Under the pieces are notes generated by a model. That model was not told the origin of the DNA. It did no database searches and saw nothing but the letters and a program-made list of their open reading frames with translations. A program made the translations under genes and the position numbers. DNA of 64,000 bases. Origin: Eustoma russellianum. Its lineage: Eukaryota; Streptophyta; Magnoliopsida; Gentianales; Gentianaceae. The DNA lies in contig AP025049.1 in assembly GCA_036186865.1 (NCBI GenBank), forward strand, positions 23,775,267-23,839,266, written 5' to 3'. Below, in pieces: positions 46,706 through 58,516 of this stretch; position 1 is the first letter of the stretch, and every line of letters starts with the position of its first letter.

Positions 46706-49435
46706 CTACGCAATGGTATCGTAAGTCATCATACCTAACTTGGCTTGTAAGTTTTCAAAAGTGGCTTGATTAAGGGGTTTGGTAAAGATATCAACTATTT
46801 GATGATCAATTCTTATATGGTTTATATTTTGAACATGATCTCGAAGGAAGTGGTATCGCAGCTCAATGTGTTTGGCCTTAGAATGAAGCACCGGATTCCG
46901 AGAAAGATTGATTGCACTTGTGCTATCGCAGAAAATTGGAATCTTATTCATTTTAATGCCAAAATCACTAAGTTGCTGTTTAAGCCAAAGTATTTGGGTA
47001 GTACATAAACTTAAGGCAATATACTCGGCTTCAGTGGTAGAAAGAGCTATAGTAGCTTGTTTTTTAAAAAACCAAGAGATCAAGTTGGTTCCTATGAATT
47101 GACATGTATCGCTAGTGAGATGTGTATTTAAGATACCTTTAGAAAACCATCCTAATTTTCAACTTAGCGTTTCTATCATACCACAGTCCTAAGTGAGGTG
47201 TGTATTTAAGATATCTAAAGATTTTTTTCACCGCATTGTAATGTGATACCTTGGGACAAGATTGAAACCTAGCACATATACACACACTAAACATGATGTC
47301 AGGTCTTGATGCAGTTAAGTATAACATTGATCCAATCATAGACCTATAAATTGTGTCATCAAAAGGTTTACCATTTTCATCCTTATCAAGTTTGGTGCTA
47401 ACACTCATGGGGGTAGTTGTTGGTTTCAACTCTTCAAAGACAAACTTCTTAATCATATCATTGACATACTTAAGTTGGCTAATGTGAATTCCTTGAGAGG
47501 TTTGTTTGATTTGAAGCCCTAATAAGTAATTCAACTCTCCTACCATTGACATTTCAAATTCTAACTTCATACATTCTTCGAAGTCTTTTACTAAGGCAGG
47601 GTTAGTTTAACCAAAGATAATATCGTCTACATAGATTTGAACTATTAATAAGTCATTATCTTTTCTTCTTAGGAATAATGTGTTGTCTGTGGTTCTCCTT
47701 TGATAATTATTTGCAATAAGAAAGTTTGCAAATCTATCATACCAAGCTCTTGGAGCTTGTTTTAAACCATATAAAGTTTTCTTAAGCTTGTACACATGGT
47801 TAGGTTTCTTTGGATCTTCGAATCCAGGGGGTTGTTTGACAAACACCTCTTCTTGGATGTATCTATTCAAGAAAGCACTCTTGACATCCATTTGGAAGAG
47901 TTTAATATTACTTAGACTTGCAATAGCAAGTAACAATCTAATTGCTTCTAGTCGTGCAACGGGTGCAAAGGTTTCTTCATAATCTATTCTTTCTTGTTGA
48001 TTATACCCTTGTGCGACTAGCCTAGCCTTATTTCTTGTAATATTTCCTTGTTCGTCCATTTTATTCCTAAAGACCCATTTATTTCCTATGATAGACTTGT
48101 CTTCAGGTTTAGGTACTAAATCTCATACGTTGTTCCTTGTGAATTGGTTTAATTCCTCATGCATAGCATCTATCCATGATATGTCACCTAAGGCTTCCTT
48201 AACATTCTTAGGTTCTATGTGTGAGACTAAGCTATGTCCTTCAAGTTGACTTATGTTTCTACGTGTTCTAACCCCAACACTTAGATCTCCAATGATTAAT
48301 TCTTTAGGATGCCACCAATTTCTAGATTGACTAGCTTCACCTTCATCTTGTTTAAATGTTTCATTAGTGTGAACATTATCATATGTAATTGGATCATTTG
48401 TAGTATTATCTTCCAATTGCAAAGTTTCTTTATTTATTTCATCTAAGGGTTCATGCATGTCTTGTTCAGGGGGAGTTGGTTCTTGAATTGTTCTATTTTT
48501 ACGTTCAACAACTCTATTAAGTTGTGGTGTTCTAGGTGGTGAGAATTCATGTTTAATTCCATGTAGTTCACAAATTTGATTACATCTTTGTTTTTAAATT
48601 CTCCACCTCTATCACTTCTAATCCTTTTAACATTTTTTTCGTAAATGTTTTCAAGTTGCTTTATAAGAGTTTCGATTGCTAATAGAGCATCGTCTTTGTA
48701 TGTTAAGAACAATTTCCATGTGTAACGTGAGTAATCATCTACTATGACACACACATAGTAGTGTCCACCTAGACTTCTTGTCCTACTTGGACCAAATAAG
48801 TCTAAGTGAAGCAATTCTAGTACATGACTAGTACTTACTTCATGTTTCGATTTTAATGTTTCTTTAATGTGTTTTCCTTTTATACATGTTTCACACATTT
48901 GAAAATTATCTAAGTCTAACTTAGACATTCCTCTAATTAAATTCTTCTTAGATAATTTCTTAATGGTTGAAATTCCTATATGGCCCAATCTTCTATGCCA
49001 TAAATTCACATCTAAGTCATGTGATATTTGACACTTAACCTTTGCATCTAAGGTAAGAGCATAAATATTACCATCTCTATTTCCTTTTAAAACCGTTTCT
49101 CCTTTTTCATTTATTATATCACAAGAATTGGGAAGAAAAGAGACATTATAACCACAATCTATAAGTTGAGAAATACTAAGTAAATTATAAGAGAGATTGC
49201 TTACTAACAACACATTTCGTATTTGAAATGTGTTAGGGTCCCCAATTGTTCCTTTTCTAACAACTTGTTCTTTGTTGTTGTCACCGAATGTTACTTTTCC
49301 TCCATTCTTGATATATTCCAATTCGATGAATAGTTTGGGGTTGCCCGTCATATGCCTCGAACATCCACTATCTAAAAACCATTTGGTTTTCAGATTCTTT
49401 GACTTTGCCTCCTTCTTGCATTCCTTGCGTTTTTC
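46706..49435 (-). pseudogene. element F pol remnant
   Basis: Reading leftwards: protease WFLDSGCSRHMTG near 49350, integrase (HLDLFGPSRTRSLGG, VDDYSRYTW, RSDRGGEFKNK) to about 48485. A 446-nt deletion relative to G then removes the integrase C-terminus. RT with QIYVDDIIFG near 47610, RNase H with STTEAEY and CDSTSAI to 46706. Several stops look like G-to-A changes (for example Trp to stop near 48122). Confidence 0.9.
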
Positions 49436-50583
49436 CTCATTTGATACGAAGCAGACTTGAGCTTCCTCAGTTTCGGATTCTGAGTCGGATGAGTCGCTCC
49501 ATGTGCTAACCTCATTGCTCGTTTCCCTTTCCTTGTCTTAGACTCCTTTGCTTTAGTCGCTTGTGCTTCTGTGTCCTTTACTTTTTTATTATTGTTGTTA
49601 TTATTACTATTTTTCTTTGTTGGACAATCATATGAAATATGTCCTTTTTGACCGCATTCATAGCACTTTAACTCTTTATTATACCATTTGTTTGTGTTAT
49701 TTTTCCTAGGTTGAGAAGAAGAAGAAGAAGAAGAAGAAGAAGAAGAAGAACGTTGTCTATTTCTATTGGGACGTTTAAAAAACTTTCTAAGTTTTCTCGC
49801 TATTAATATCAAGTCATCATCTAATTCAGTGTCACTATTACTATCATCATTATTTGTATGTGTTTCAGTTGTTTTGAAAGCTATTGACTTACTTGATGAT
49901 TTAGATGACTCGGACTTCCGTTGGTTTAGCTTTACCTCATAGACTTTAAGAGACCCGATCAATTCATCTATCTTAGTGATTGACTTTGTCTCCTCGATTG
50001 TAGTCACCTTTGGATCCCATTCAGCAGGAAGGCTTCGTAGCACCTTTTGAACTTTTTCATTCTTTGTGAATGATTTGCCTAAAGATTCAAGGGCATTAAA
50101 ATTGTTAGTAATCCTCAAATCCATAGATGTTTTGTATTCGTTTGGCAATATTTTGAAAGACTCTAATTCAGTCATAAGCATGTTTATTTTTGATTCTTTA
50201 ACACCACTGGTACCTTCATGCATTAATACAAGTCATTTTCACATATCGTGTGCACTTGTGCAATTTGACACATATCCTGCTTCAGAAGTTGTAAGTCCAT
50301 TCAAAAGTAATTGCATAGCCTTAGCATTCATGGACATTTTCTTTTCATCTTCCGATGACCATTCACTTTTATACTTTTCAACCTCTTGTGTGACTCCACT
50401 AACTTGTACAACTTTCATTGGAATGTACGACCCATCTTCAACTATAGACCATAAATCGATGTCTATAGCTATTAAGAATAGCCTCATTCTTAGTTTCCAA
50501 TGAACAAAATTATTGCCATCAAAAAGAGGAGGCCGTTGTGTAGACATACCTTCCCACTCACCTTTGTGAGAACCAATAGCCAT
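49436..50583 (-). pseudogene. element F gag remnant, short form without the coiled-coil segment
   Basis: Starts MAIGSHKGEWEGMSTQRPP at 50583. UBN2-type Gag core, serine run near 49725-49750, zinc knuckle CYECGQKGHISYDC near 49640. Stops near 50234 and a 1-nt deletion near 49510 break the frame. At 49435/49436 the sequence passes directly from the GAG codon to GAAAAACGC, where G has 1,053 extra bases. Confidence 0.9.
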
Positions 50584-50691
50584 TGTATGTACCTTGGATT
50601 TGAGACAAGCAATTTATAATGAATTGTTGTTTCTTGGCCTTGTATTGTTCGTATGGTGTTGAATCTTGCTTCTTTGAGTGGTGTAGACCTG

Positions 50692-50703
50692 GCTCTGATA
50701 CCA
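50692..50703 (-). promoter_or_regulatory. primer-binding site of element F
   Basis: Complement of GCTCTGATACCA, i.e. TGGTATCAGAGC two bases inside the 5' LTR; matches initiator-Met tRNA 3' end. Confidence 0.9.
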
Positions 50704-50705
50704 AT

Positions 50706-53466
50706 TGTTGGACCGTGCACCTGGAATAAACACCACTAGAAGAGGGGGGGTGAATAGTGGTTAGCGGAAATTACACTACAACCCTTTGTAAAAATCCCCT
50801 TTGAAAACAGAATCTAAGACCACCTCAGATTCAGAACCCCTTTTTGAAAAATTCAAAACTAATTGTACACAACTCTAAAAATTATGAAACTTTCCAGAAC
50901 TGAACTTAAATGTGTTAACAAGAATCTCTCCAAACACCAGACAAAAATAAGATTGTTTGTCCCTTCAAACAAATAAAAAGATTCAGATGGTCAATCTGGA
51001 CAGAATTGGACAGAATGTTGCTGATTTTGAAAAACGTGTTTCTCTTTGAATATTCAACCAAAAAGGTTGATCTTTATATCAAAACACTCTTTAGGATGTG
51101 TAGATGATGTTTCTAAAAGGCCCTGACCTTAAACAATTCTTTATAAATACAGAATTTAAGTTTTCTCAAAACTGATCAGATTGCAGCCAGATTAGAGCAG
51201 TTATCTTGCAAAGACTGAAAGACTAACTTTTCCTTACTCAAATCAAGTGATTCTTGTTGAAAATGAAAACTAACAGTCTGAAGTATAGATCCACCAAAAA
51301 TCATGAATTTTGATAGTGTTTAGCTATTTTTTAAAATTTTGCGAAATTGCGTGAAAACTGCAGTAAAAGCGGGCAGAATACAGAAATGAAGAAACAAGAC
51401 AAGAACACCGAGGATTATCCTGGTTCGGTCAATGTGACCTACTCCAGTCCCAAGGAACACCTTTCCTTAGATTTCACTATGAAATGAATCACCTTACAAA
51501 AAGAACCAAGCTTGATCTTTGGGTTATACACCAATCCTACTCAAGACTTGGATAATCACCTTCTATGCAACACTTAGTTGCATCACCTCTATAACCTATT
51601 GATATAGCCTTATAGAAATGGCTAATCAATATTACAAATGAAGCTCAAGAGGCTTGTAGCAGAACAAAAACGACAAGAACACCTTTGCTACAAAGAATGG
51701 AACAAGAACAACAACAAGAAGAAGATGATAGCTAGATAATTCAACAAATGCTTTTGAGCTGCAAGTGTGTTTCATCTTCTTCACCATTGCCTCTATTTAT
51801 AGTGTGATTTGAGCCTTGGAGATAAGACTTCCAATGTGTCACCATCTTCATCATCAAATCCAAGTGTCTTCACATAATTGGTTATCCTTGTACACTTGGC
51901 AAAATAAGACAACATAACTGGTCCACCTTGGCAACTCCATTTAGCCGAAATTTTCAACTAAAAATAGTCTTGGAATTATCTTAAAAATGCGAAGATAATA
52001 TGACCATAAAAACTCCATAATCTTCTCAACTTTTTGGCAAGATAACAGGCATGTGGATGTTGAAGAATTCAAACTCAAAAATTCAGCTCCAAAATCCCTT
52101 TAGTAGTCGTTGGCTACTAATCATTTTTCCAAAATAATCTTTTACCAAAATGTAAATAATAAGAGAGGATAATACCACCAAAATATCCCCAACTTCAAGC
52201 ACAATAATAGAACATGTGAAGTCTTCATTTGACTTCAAAAATCTGCTGAAAAATATCCATAATGACCAAGTAGCCGTTTGGCTACATTTGAAAATTTCCA
52301 AGTTGGCAAAACTCCTTTTTGATTGGTCCACTTGTCTCCAACTCATAAAAGGAATAACACCTCATACACAGATGCTAATACACGTTTTTGATCATACATG
52401 TATGTGTATCATCTCAAATTTTCGAAGAAGAAATCAATAGATAATAGTTGACAAGATTATGTCAACGTGTAACTCTAAAATTTCTAATATTTTTTCTTAA
52501 ATGTCGTGATCATTTCTGCATCTTTAACACCTTGAAAAACTCTGAATAATGATGATAAATATGTTCCCATAACATATATAAGAGTGTCTTCAAGAAAAAA
52601 TTGAATGTGACATCTCAAATCGTCACATATCCAGCTATAGTCAATAATATCATCATAAGAGAGAAATGATATAAGATCACCATATTATCTTCAAAATAAT
52701 AATAACTCAGCTCCAGAATGAAGATAATAATATGCTCAAGAGATTCCTTGAGTGAAACTACCAAAAATACCCTCAGGGATGAAATGACCAAAATACCCTT
52801 GGTATAAGAAAACTCCAAAAATGACCCGGATGGTCAAAAATAATCATGATATCACCTTTTTCATGGTAAATAGCATAAGAATACACCCTTGAATTATTTT
52901 TACCATGTGATGTTCCTACAAAACTCAAAATACCAATTTTGCCCTTATTGGTAAGTTGTAGAAACTTCCAAGGCACGTTAGTCACAATACATTTAAAATC
53001 ATCAAAATCACATAAGATTCACATAATGAGCATGTATAAATCATATACGAATAAAAACAACTATTTTAACACATTTTAGAAAAATATTTCTAAAAACCCT
53101 AGACATCGATCGATCGAAGTGCCTCAGCTTCAGAGATCGAAGTCTCACAGTAAGGTTCAGAATTTTTTTCTGACCTACATCGATCGATCGAAGTGAGGGT
53201 TCCATGTACATCGATTGATCGATGTGTCTCAGGTTTAGAGATCGATGTCTCACAGTAAGGTCTTGAACTTTCACTGCCTTACATAGATCGATCGATGTGA
53301 GAGATCTATGTACATAGATCGATCGATGTGCAAGAACGTGAGAGATCGATGTCAACTTTTTCAATTTTTTCAACTTTTAATCACATATAATACCATGTGT
53401 GACATTTTTAAGTATTCACCATTTAAAATCATGACTTTAAAAATTATCCAAACATATTTCTCAACA
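50706..53466 (-). repeat. 5' LTR of element F
   Basis: 2,761 bp. TATA box on the minus strand at 51801-51794. ATCGATCG array at 53103-53356, within 365 bp of the U3 start. Confidence 0.95.
53103..53356. repeat. ATCGATCG palindrome array in the element F 5' LTR
   Basis: Same organisation as 46013-46262 with base changes. Contains GCCTTACAT next to a palindrome, matching ATGTAAGGC in the element C array on the other strand. Confidence 0.9.
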
Positions 53467-54044
53467 TAAGTAACTTCCTACTTGAAAATGAGTTTTCAAG
53501 AGAAAAAGTCGACACTACTCTTTTTGTTATAGAACAAAGAAACCACCAATTGCTTGTTCAAATTTATGTGGATGATATTATATTTGGTGCTACTAATGAT
53601 TCTCTTTGTGAGCATTTTGCTAAATTGATGGAAGGAGAATTTGAGATGAGCATGATAGGTGAACTCAATTACTTTATTGGTCTTCAAATCAAGCAAACTC
53701 AAGATGGAGTATACATATCTCAAACAAAGTATACAAAGGATTTACTCAAGAAATACAAGTTTGAGGATAGAATAAGTGCGAGCACACCAATGAGCACACG
53801 TACAAAGCTTGACAAAGATGAAAAAGGAAAACCGGTTGAGGTAACCAAATATAGGGTTATGATTTGTAGTTTACTTTATTTGACCGCTAGGAGACTGGAT
53901 ATTTTGCATGTTGTGTGCTTATGTGCTAGATTTCAAAGTATGCCTAAGGAATCACATCTAGTTGCCATTAAACGCATCTTTAGGTATTTGAAAGGAAACT
54001 TGAACTTTGGGTTTTTTATCCCAAAAATGGTTGTTTTCATTTAA
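53467..54044 (+). pseudogene. element E pol, distal part (RT catalytic box to RNase H start)
   Basis: Continues E's RT after element F: NFLLENEFSREKVDTTLF, QIYVDDIIFGATND, GELNYFIGLQIKQT, LCARFQSMPKESH, IFRYLKGNLNFG. Ends at a stop near 54042, just before element G at 54054. Catalytic YVDD is intact. Confidence 0.88.
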
Positions 54045-54053
54045 GAAGGTATA

Positions 54054-56206
54054 TGTTGAGAAATATGTTTGGATAATTTTCAAAGTCATGATTTTAAGTG
54101 ATGAATACTTAAAAATGTCACATATAGTGTTATAAATGAAAGAGTTGAATAAGTGAAGAAAAATGACACGATGTCTAGGGTGGTTAGAAATATTTTTCTA
54201 AAATGTGATAAAATAGTTGTTTTTATTTTTACATGATTTATATATGTTTATCATGTTGTGATTATGTGATTTTTATGATGATAATATCTTGTGACTAATA
54301 TGCCCTCGAAGTTTCTACAACTTACCAAAAAGGGCAAAAGTGGTATTTTGAGTTTTGTAGGTACTCGATATGGTGAATATGATTCAAAGAAGATATTATC
54401 ATCTTATTTATTATCAAGAAGGTGTTATTATATTTAATTCTGACCATCGGGGTCATTTCTGGAGTTTTATCTCACTAGGGGCATTTTGGTCATTTTACCC
54501 CCGAAGACAGTCTCGGTATTTTTACTCAAGGAATCTCTTGAGTATCTTATTACTGGAGTTCATTTAATATATTCTTGAAGATTATATGGTGATCTTATAT
54601 CTTATTCTCTCAACCGATGATATTATTGACTATAGCTGGATATGTGACGATTTGAGATGTCACATTCTATTTTTTCTTGAAGACCCTCTTATATATGTTA
54701 TAAGAGGATATTAATCATCATCTTTTGGAGATTACAAGGTGTCCTTGGTGGAAGATTCATCACAATATGTAAAGGAGAAGAAAGTATGAATTTTGGTGTT
54801 ATATGTTGACATAATCTTGTCAACACTTATTCATTAGTTTGTATTCACAAAATTTGAGTTGGTATACATACATACAACATCCAAAACGTCCATAAACAGG
54901 TGGAGAAGGTGGTGTACTCATTTTATGAGTTGGAGACAAGAAGACAAACCAAAAGCAAGCTAATTGGCAAAAGTTGTCAACTTGAAATTTCAAATTTGAA
55001 GTTAATGGAGACAAGGTTGTTGGAGATGATTATGGAGGTGCTTTATTTCAAAATTCTCAGCCATCACATGGTCTAAAAGTTGGAGAGAATATGCCATCCA
55101 TTCACACTATAAATAGGAGGCAAGGTGAAGAAGAGAAGACACACACTTGAAAGCAAAAATTGAAGATTGTTGTCTTGTTATTCTCTTCTCATATTTTTGT
55201 TCATACTTTGTGTAGCTAAGGTGTTCCATTTCTAGTTGTTGTCTAGCTACACTATACACACCTTCTTGTGTTTTATTTGTAAGATTGATTAGCCAAATCT
55301 ATAAGGCTACATCAATAGGTGATAGAGGTGTTGCAACCAAGAGTTGCATAAAGGTGTTCATCCAAGTCTTGAATAGGGTTGGTGTTTAACCCAAGGATCA
55401 AGCTTGGTTCTTGCTGTAATTTGGTTCATACCATAGTGAAATCCAAGGAAAGGTGTTCCTTGGGACTGGAGTAGGTCACATTGACCGAACCAGGATAAAT
55501 TCTCGGTGTTCTTCTCTTGTTTCTTTATTTCTATTTTCTGCCCGTTTTTGACTGCAGTTTTCACACCACTTCTCACAATTTGAAAAAATAGCTAAACATT
55601 TTCAAAATTCGTGATTTTTGGTGGAGTTATACTTCAGACTGTTAGCTTTCATTTGCAACAAGAATCACTTGATTTGAGCAAGGGAAAGTTAGTCTTTCAG
55701 TCTTTGCAAGATAACTGCTCCAATCTGACTGCAATCTGACCAGTTTTGAGAAAACTTAAATTCTGTATTTTTCGAGAGTTGGTTAAGGTCAGGGCCTTTT
55801 TGAAACTTCATCTACACATCCTAAGGAGTGTTTTGATATAAAGATCAACCTTTTTGATTGAGTATTCAAAGAGAAACACGTTTTGCAAAATCAGCAACAT
55901 TCTGTCCAATTCTGTCCAGATTGACCATCTGAATCTTTTTATTTATTTGAAGGGTCAAACGATCTTATTTTTGTCTGATTTTTGGATAGAGTCTTTTTAA
56001 CTCATTGAAGATACATTCTGGAAAGTTTCATAATTTTTGGAGTTGTGTACAATTATTTGTGAATTTTTGAAAAACGGGTTCTGAATCTGAGGTGGTTTCA
56101 GATTCTGTTTTCAAAGGGGATTTTAACAAAGGGTTGTAGTGTAATTTCCGCTAACCACTATTCACCCCCCCTCTAGTGGTGTTTATTGCAGGTGCACGGT
56201 CCAACA
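54054..56206 (+). repeat. 5' LTR of element G
   Basis: 2,153 bp, TGTTGAG...GTCCAACA. Lacks the long ATCGATCG array of F; only a short remnant (ACACGATGTCTAGGG near 54167) remains. TATA box at 55108-55115. Confidence 0.95.
55108..55115 (+). promoter_or_regulatory. TATA box of the element G 5' LTR
   Basis: TATAAATA in the context ATTCACACTATAAATAGGAG; identical copy at 63125-63132 in the 3' LTR and conserved in F. R and U5 would occupy the last kilobase of the LTR. Confidence 0.7.
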
Positions 56207-56208
56207 AT

Positions 56209-56220
56209 TGGTATCAGAGC
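56209..56220 (+). promoter_or_regulatory. primer-binding site of element G
   Basis: Exact TGGTATCAGAGC two bases after the LTR, complementary to the 3' end of initiator-Met tRNA. Confidence 0.93.
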
Positions 56221-56329
56221 CAGACCAACACCACTCAAAAGAAGCAAGATTCAACACCATACAAACAATACAAGGCCAAGAAACAACAATTCATTATATA
56301 CTGCTTGTCTCAAATCCAAGGTACATACT

Positions 56330-58486
56330 ATGGCTATTGTTTCTCACAAAGGTGAGTTGGAAGGTATGTCTACACAACGTCCTCCTCTTTTTGATGGCAA
56401 TAATTTTGTTCATTGGAAACTAAGAATGAGGCTATTCTTAATGGCTATAGACATCGATTTATGGTCTATAGTTGAAGATGGGCCGTACATTCCAATGAAA
56501 GCTATACAAGTTAGTGGAGTCACTCAAGAAGTCAAAAAATATAAAAGTGAATGGTCATCGGATGATAAAAGGAAAATGTCCATGAATGCTAAAGCTATGC
56601 AATTACTTTTGAATGGACTTACAACTTCTGAAGCAGGATATGTGTCAAATTGCACAAGCGCACATGACATGTGGAAATCACTTGTATTAAAGCATGAAGG
56701 TACTAGTGGTGTTAAAGAGTCAAAAATAAACATGCTTATGACTGAATTAGAGACTTTCAAAATGTTGCCTAACGAATCCATAACATCTATGGATTTGAGA
56801 ATTACTAACATTTTCAATGCACTTGAAGCTTTAGGCAAATCTTTTACCAACAATGAGAAAGTTCAAAAGGTGCTGCGAAGCCTTCCCGCTGAATGGGATC
56901 CAAAGGTTACGGCAATTGAAGAAACAAAGTCAATTACTAAGATGGACGAATTAATAGGCTCACTCAAAGTATATGAGGTAAAATTGAATCAACGAAAATC
57001 TGAATTATCAAAGCCGTCAAGTAAGTCGATTGCTTTTAAATCATCTGAGCCATCTCATAGAAACAATGATGAAAGTAATAGCGATATTGAATTAGATGAT
57101 GATTTAATATTAATAGCTAGAAAACTTAGAAAGTTTTTCAAAAGGCCTAATCAAAATAGACAACAGTCTTCTTCGTCTTCTTCTCAAACCAAGAAAAATA
57201 ATTTTAATAATAACAAGTGGAATAATAGAGAATTAAAATGCTATGAATGTGGTAAAAAAGGACATATTTCTTACGATTGTCTGGAAAAGAAAAATAATAA
57301 TAACAAAAATAAGCAAGTCAAAGACAAGGAGCCTCAACGGTCCAAGACAAAGGAGCCAAATGCAAGAAAAGGCAAACGAGCAATGAAGGCGAGCACATGG
57401 AGCGACTCGTCTGACTCAGAATCAGAAAATGAAGAAGCTCAAGTCTGCTTCGTATCCAGCGAGGTAATATCTTCTTCTGATATAGATTCTGATAATGAAA
57501 TGACATTTGATGAAATGTATGAAGAATTCTTAAGAATGCATGCTCACTGTAAGAGGCTCTCTAAAGAAAAGAAGAAACTAGTTGAAGAAAATGACAAGTT
57601 GAAGACGTCCAACTTGGAATTCTCTGATCAACTAGAATCTCTTAAACAAGAGTCTACTAATACTCTTGATTCTTTAGAGAATAAAATTGAATCATATAGG
57701 AAAGATGAACAAAAGTTACAAATGGAAAATAAAATATTAAAATCCAAGTTAGAAAGTTGTGAAAAAGAATTAGCACAACTTACTACATCTAAAATAGATT
57801 TAGAAAAAATGTTGGAACAGTTTAAGTCTGGAACTAATATGTTAGATACTTTAATTTCATCACAAAAATATGGAAATGATAAAAAGGGGTTGGGCTATAT
57901 AGAAGAAAATGACAAGTTAGACAAAAAGACTAATTTTATATCATCTAAGTCTAAATTGCCATATAGTACAACTAAGTCAAATGTACACATTTTGCCTACT
58001 CCTTCCTCTACTCATTCTAAGGTAAAAATACAGCATGCACCTCCAAAATCAACAAGGCAAAACTTTCCATCTAGATCACATAAAAATTATGCATTTATGT
58101 ATAAAAATGTATCTAGGCAAAATCAAATGCATCCAACGTATTATAATGCATATAAACCTAAATATAGGCAACATACATATCCTCCTTATAAGACTTATAG
58201 GAATGTAAATACATTATATGAGTATACATACATGGCTCCATTCAAGAAACAAAATCATATGCCTCACACTCATTATCAAAGTTGTCCAAAATATAATGCA
58301 TATAAACCAAGATATAACATGTATGACAATGTATCGTCTTTTAAATGGAATCGTCAAATAAATGTTAATCCTCTTTATTCAACTTATGAAAATGCCAAAT
58401 ATGTGCCCAAAAGGTACATCCAAGTTTGGATACCCAAAGGGTATATAAACAAAGATGGAACCTCTAACATTCAAGGACCCAAGTAA
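56330..58486 (+). CDS. gag: element G Gag, long (unspliced) form, 718 aa
   Basis: Start MAIVSHKGELEGMSTQRPP matches F's Gag start; an earlier in-frame ATG at 56186 lies within the LTR. Nucleocapsid-capsid polyprotein forming the particle. UBN2-type core (residues about 15-230), polar serine/asparagine linker, zinc knuckle CYECGKKGHISYDC near 304-317, basic stretch, acidic SDSSDSESENEEAQ, then from residue 379 a coiled coil (about 395-510) and a Tyr/Asn/Lys-rich tail with VWIPKGY, ending TAA. Residues 379-718 lie within the putative intron 57464-58516, so a spliced RNA would lack them. The frame is open throughout. Confidence 0.9.
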   Translation: MAIVSHKGELEGMSTQRPPLFDGNNFVHWKLRMRLFLMAIDIDLWSIVEDGPYIPMKAIQVSGVTQEVKKYKSEWSSDDKRKMSMNAKAMQLLLNGLTTSEAGYVSNCTSAHDMWKSLVLKHEGTSGVKESKINMLMTELETFKMLPNESITSMDLRITNIFNALEALGKSFTNNEKVQKVLRSLPAEWDPKVTAIEETKSITKMDELIGSLKVYEVKLNQRKSELSKPSSKSIAFKSSEPSHRNNDESNSDIELDDDLILIARKLRKFFKRPNQNRQQSSSSSSQTKKNNFNNNKWNNRELKCYECGKKGHISYDCLEKKNNNNKNKQVKDKEPQRSKTKEPNARKGKRAMKASTWSDSSDSESENEEAQVCFVSSEVISSSDIDSDNEMTFDEMYEEFLRMHAHCKRLSKEKKKLVEENDKLKTSNLEFSDQLESLKQESTNTLDSLENKIESYRKDEQKLQMENKILKSKLESCEKELAQLTTSKIDLEKMLEQFKSGTNMLDTLISSQKYGNDKKGLGYIEENDKLDKKTNFISSKSKLPYSTTKSNVHILPTPSSTHSKVKIQHAPPKSTRQNFPSRSHKNYAFMYKNVSRQNQMHPTYYNAYKPKYRQHTYPPYKTYRNVNTLYEYTYMAPFKKQNHMPHTHYQSCPKYNAYKPRYNMYDNVSSFKWNRQINVNPLYSTYENAKYVPKRYIQVWIPKGYINKDGTSNIQGPK

Positions 58487-58516
58487 AGGGTACCTAAAAC
58501 TTTGTCTCCATTGTAG
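57464..58516 (+). other. putative retrotransposon intron spanning the Gag C-terminus and gag-pol stops
   Basis: 1,053 nt (351 codons) beginning GTAATA after ...AGCGAG and ending TTGTCTCCATTGTAG before GAAAAACGC. A branch-like CTAAAAC lies about 25 nt before the acceptor. It contains two in-frame stops, TAA at 58484-58486 and TAG at 58514-58516, the latter forming the acceptor AG. Excision would join Gag residue 378 to pol in frame. Element F has exactly this joint (49435/49436). A 3-bp AGG microhomology at both ends also permits a deletion. Confidence 0.6.

Larger units (their letters stand above)
43642..53466 (-). mobile_element. Ty1/copia element F (SIRE-like), complete insertion into element E
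   Basis: 9,825 bp with LTRs 43642-46366 and 50706-53466 and a perfect target duplication TAAGT at 43637-43641 and 53467-53471. Minus-strand Gag starts at 50583; pol ends at 46706. Same family as G. The copy is defective, with many stops, a Gag frameshift near 49510 and internal deletions. It lacks the 1,053-nt gag segment present in G. Confidence 0.96.
38486..54053 (+). mobile_element. Ty1/copia element E (SIRE-like), carrying F and cut by G
   Basis: 5' LTR 38486-39884, primer-binding site at 39887, Gag with coiled coil, protease, integrase and RT to 43641. RT and RNase H resume at 53467 after element F, and the sequence is lost at 54053 where element G begins. Removing F plus one copy of its TAAGT duplication rejoins E's RT in frame. 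E's own 3' LTR is not in the window. Long LTR and coiled-coil Gag suggest the SIRE/Maximus lineage; that assignment is inferred. Confidence 0.85.
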
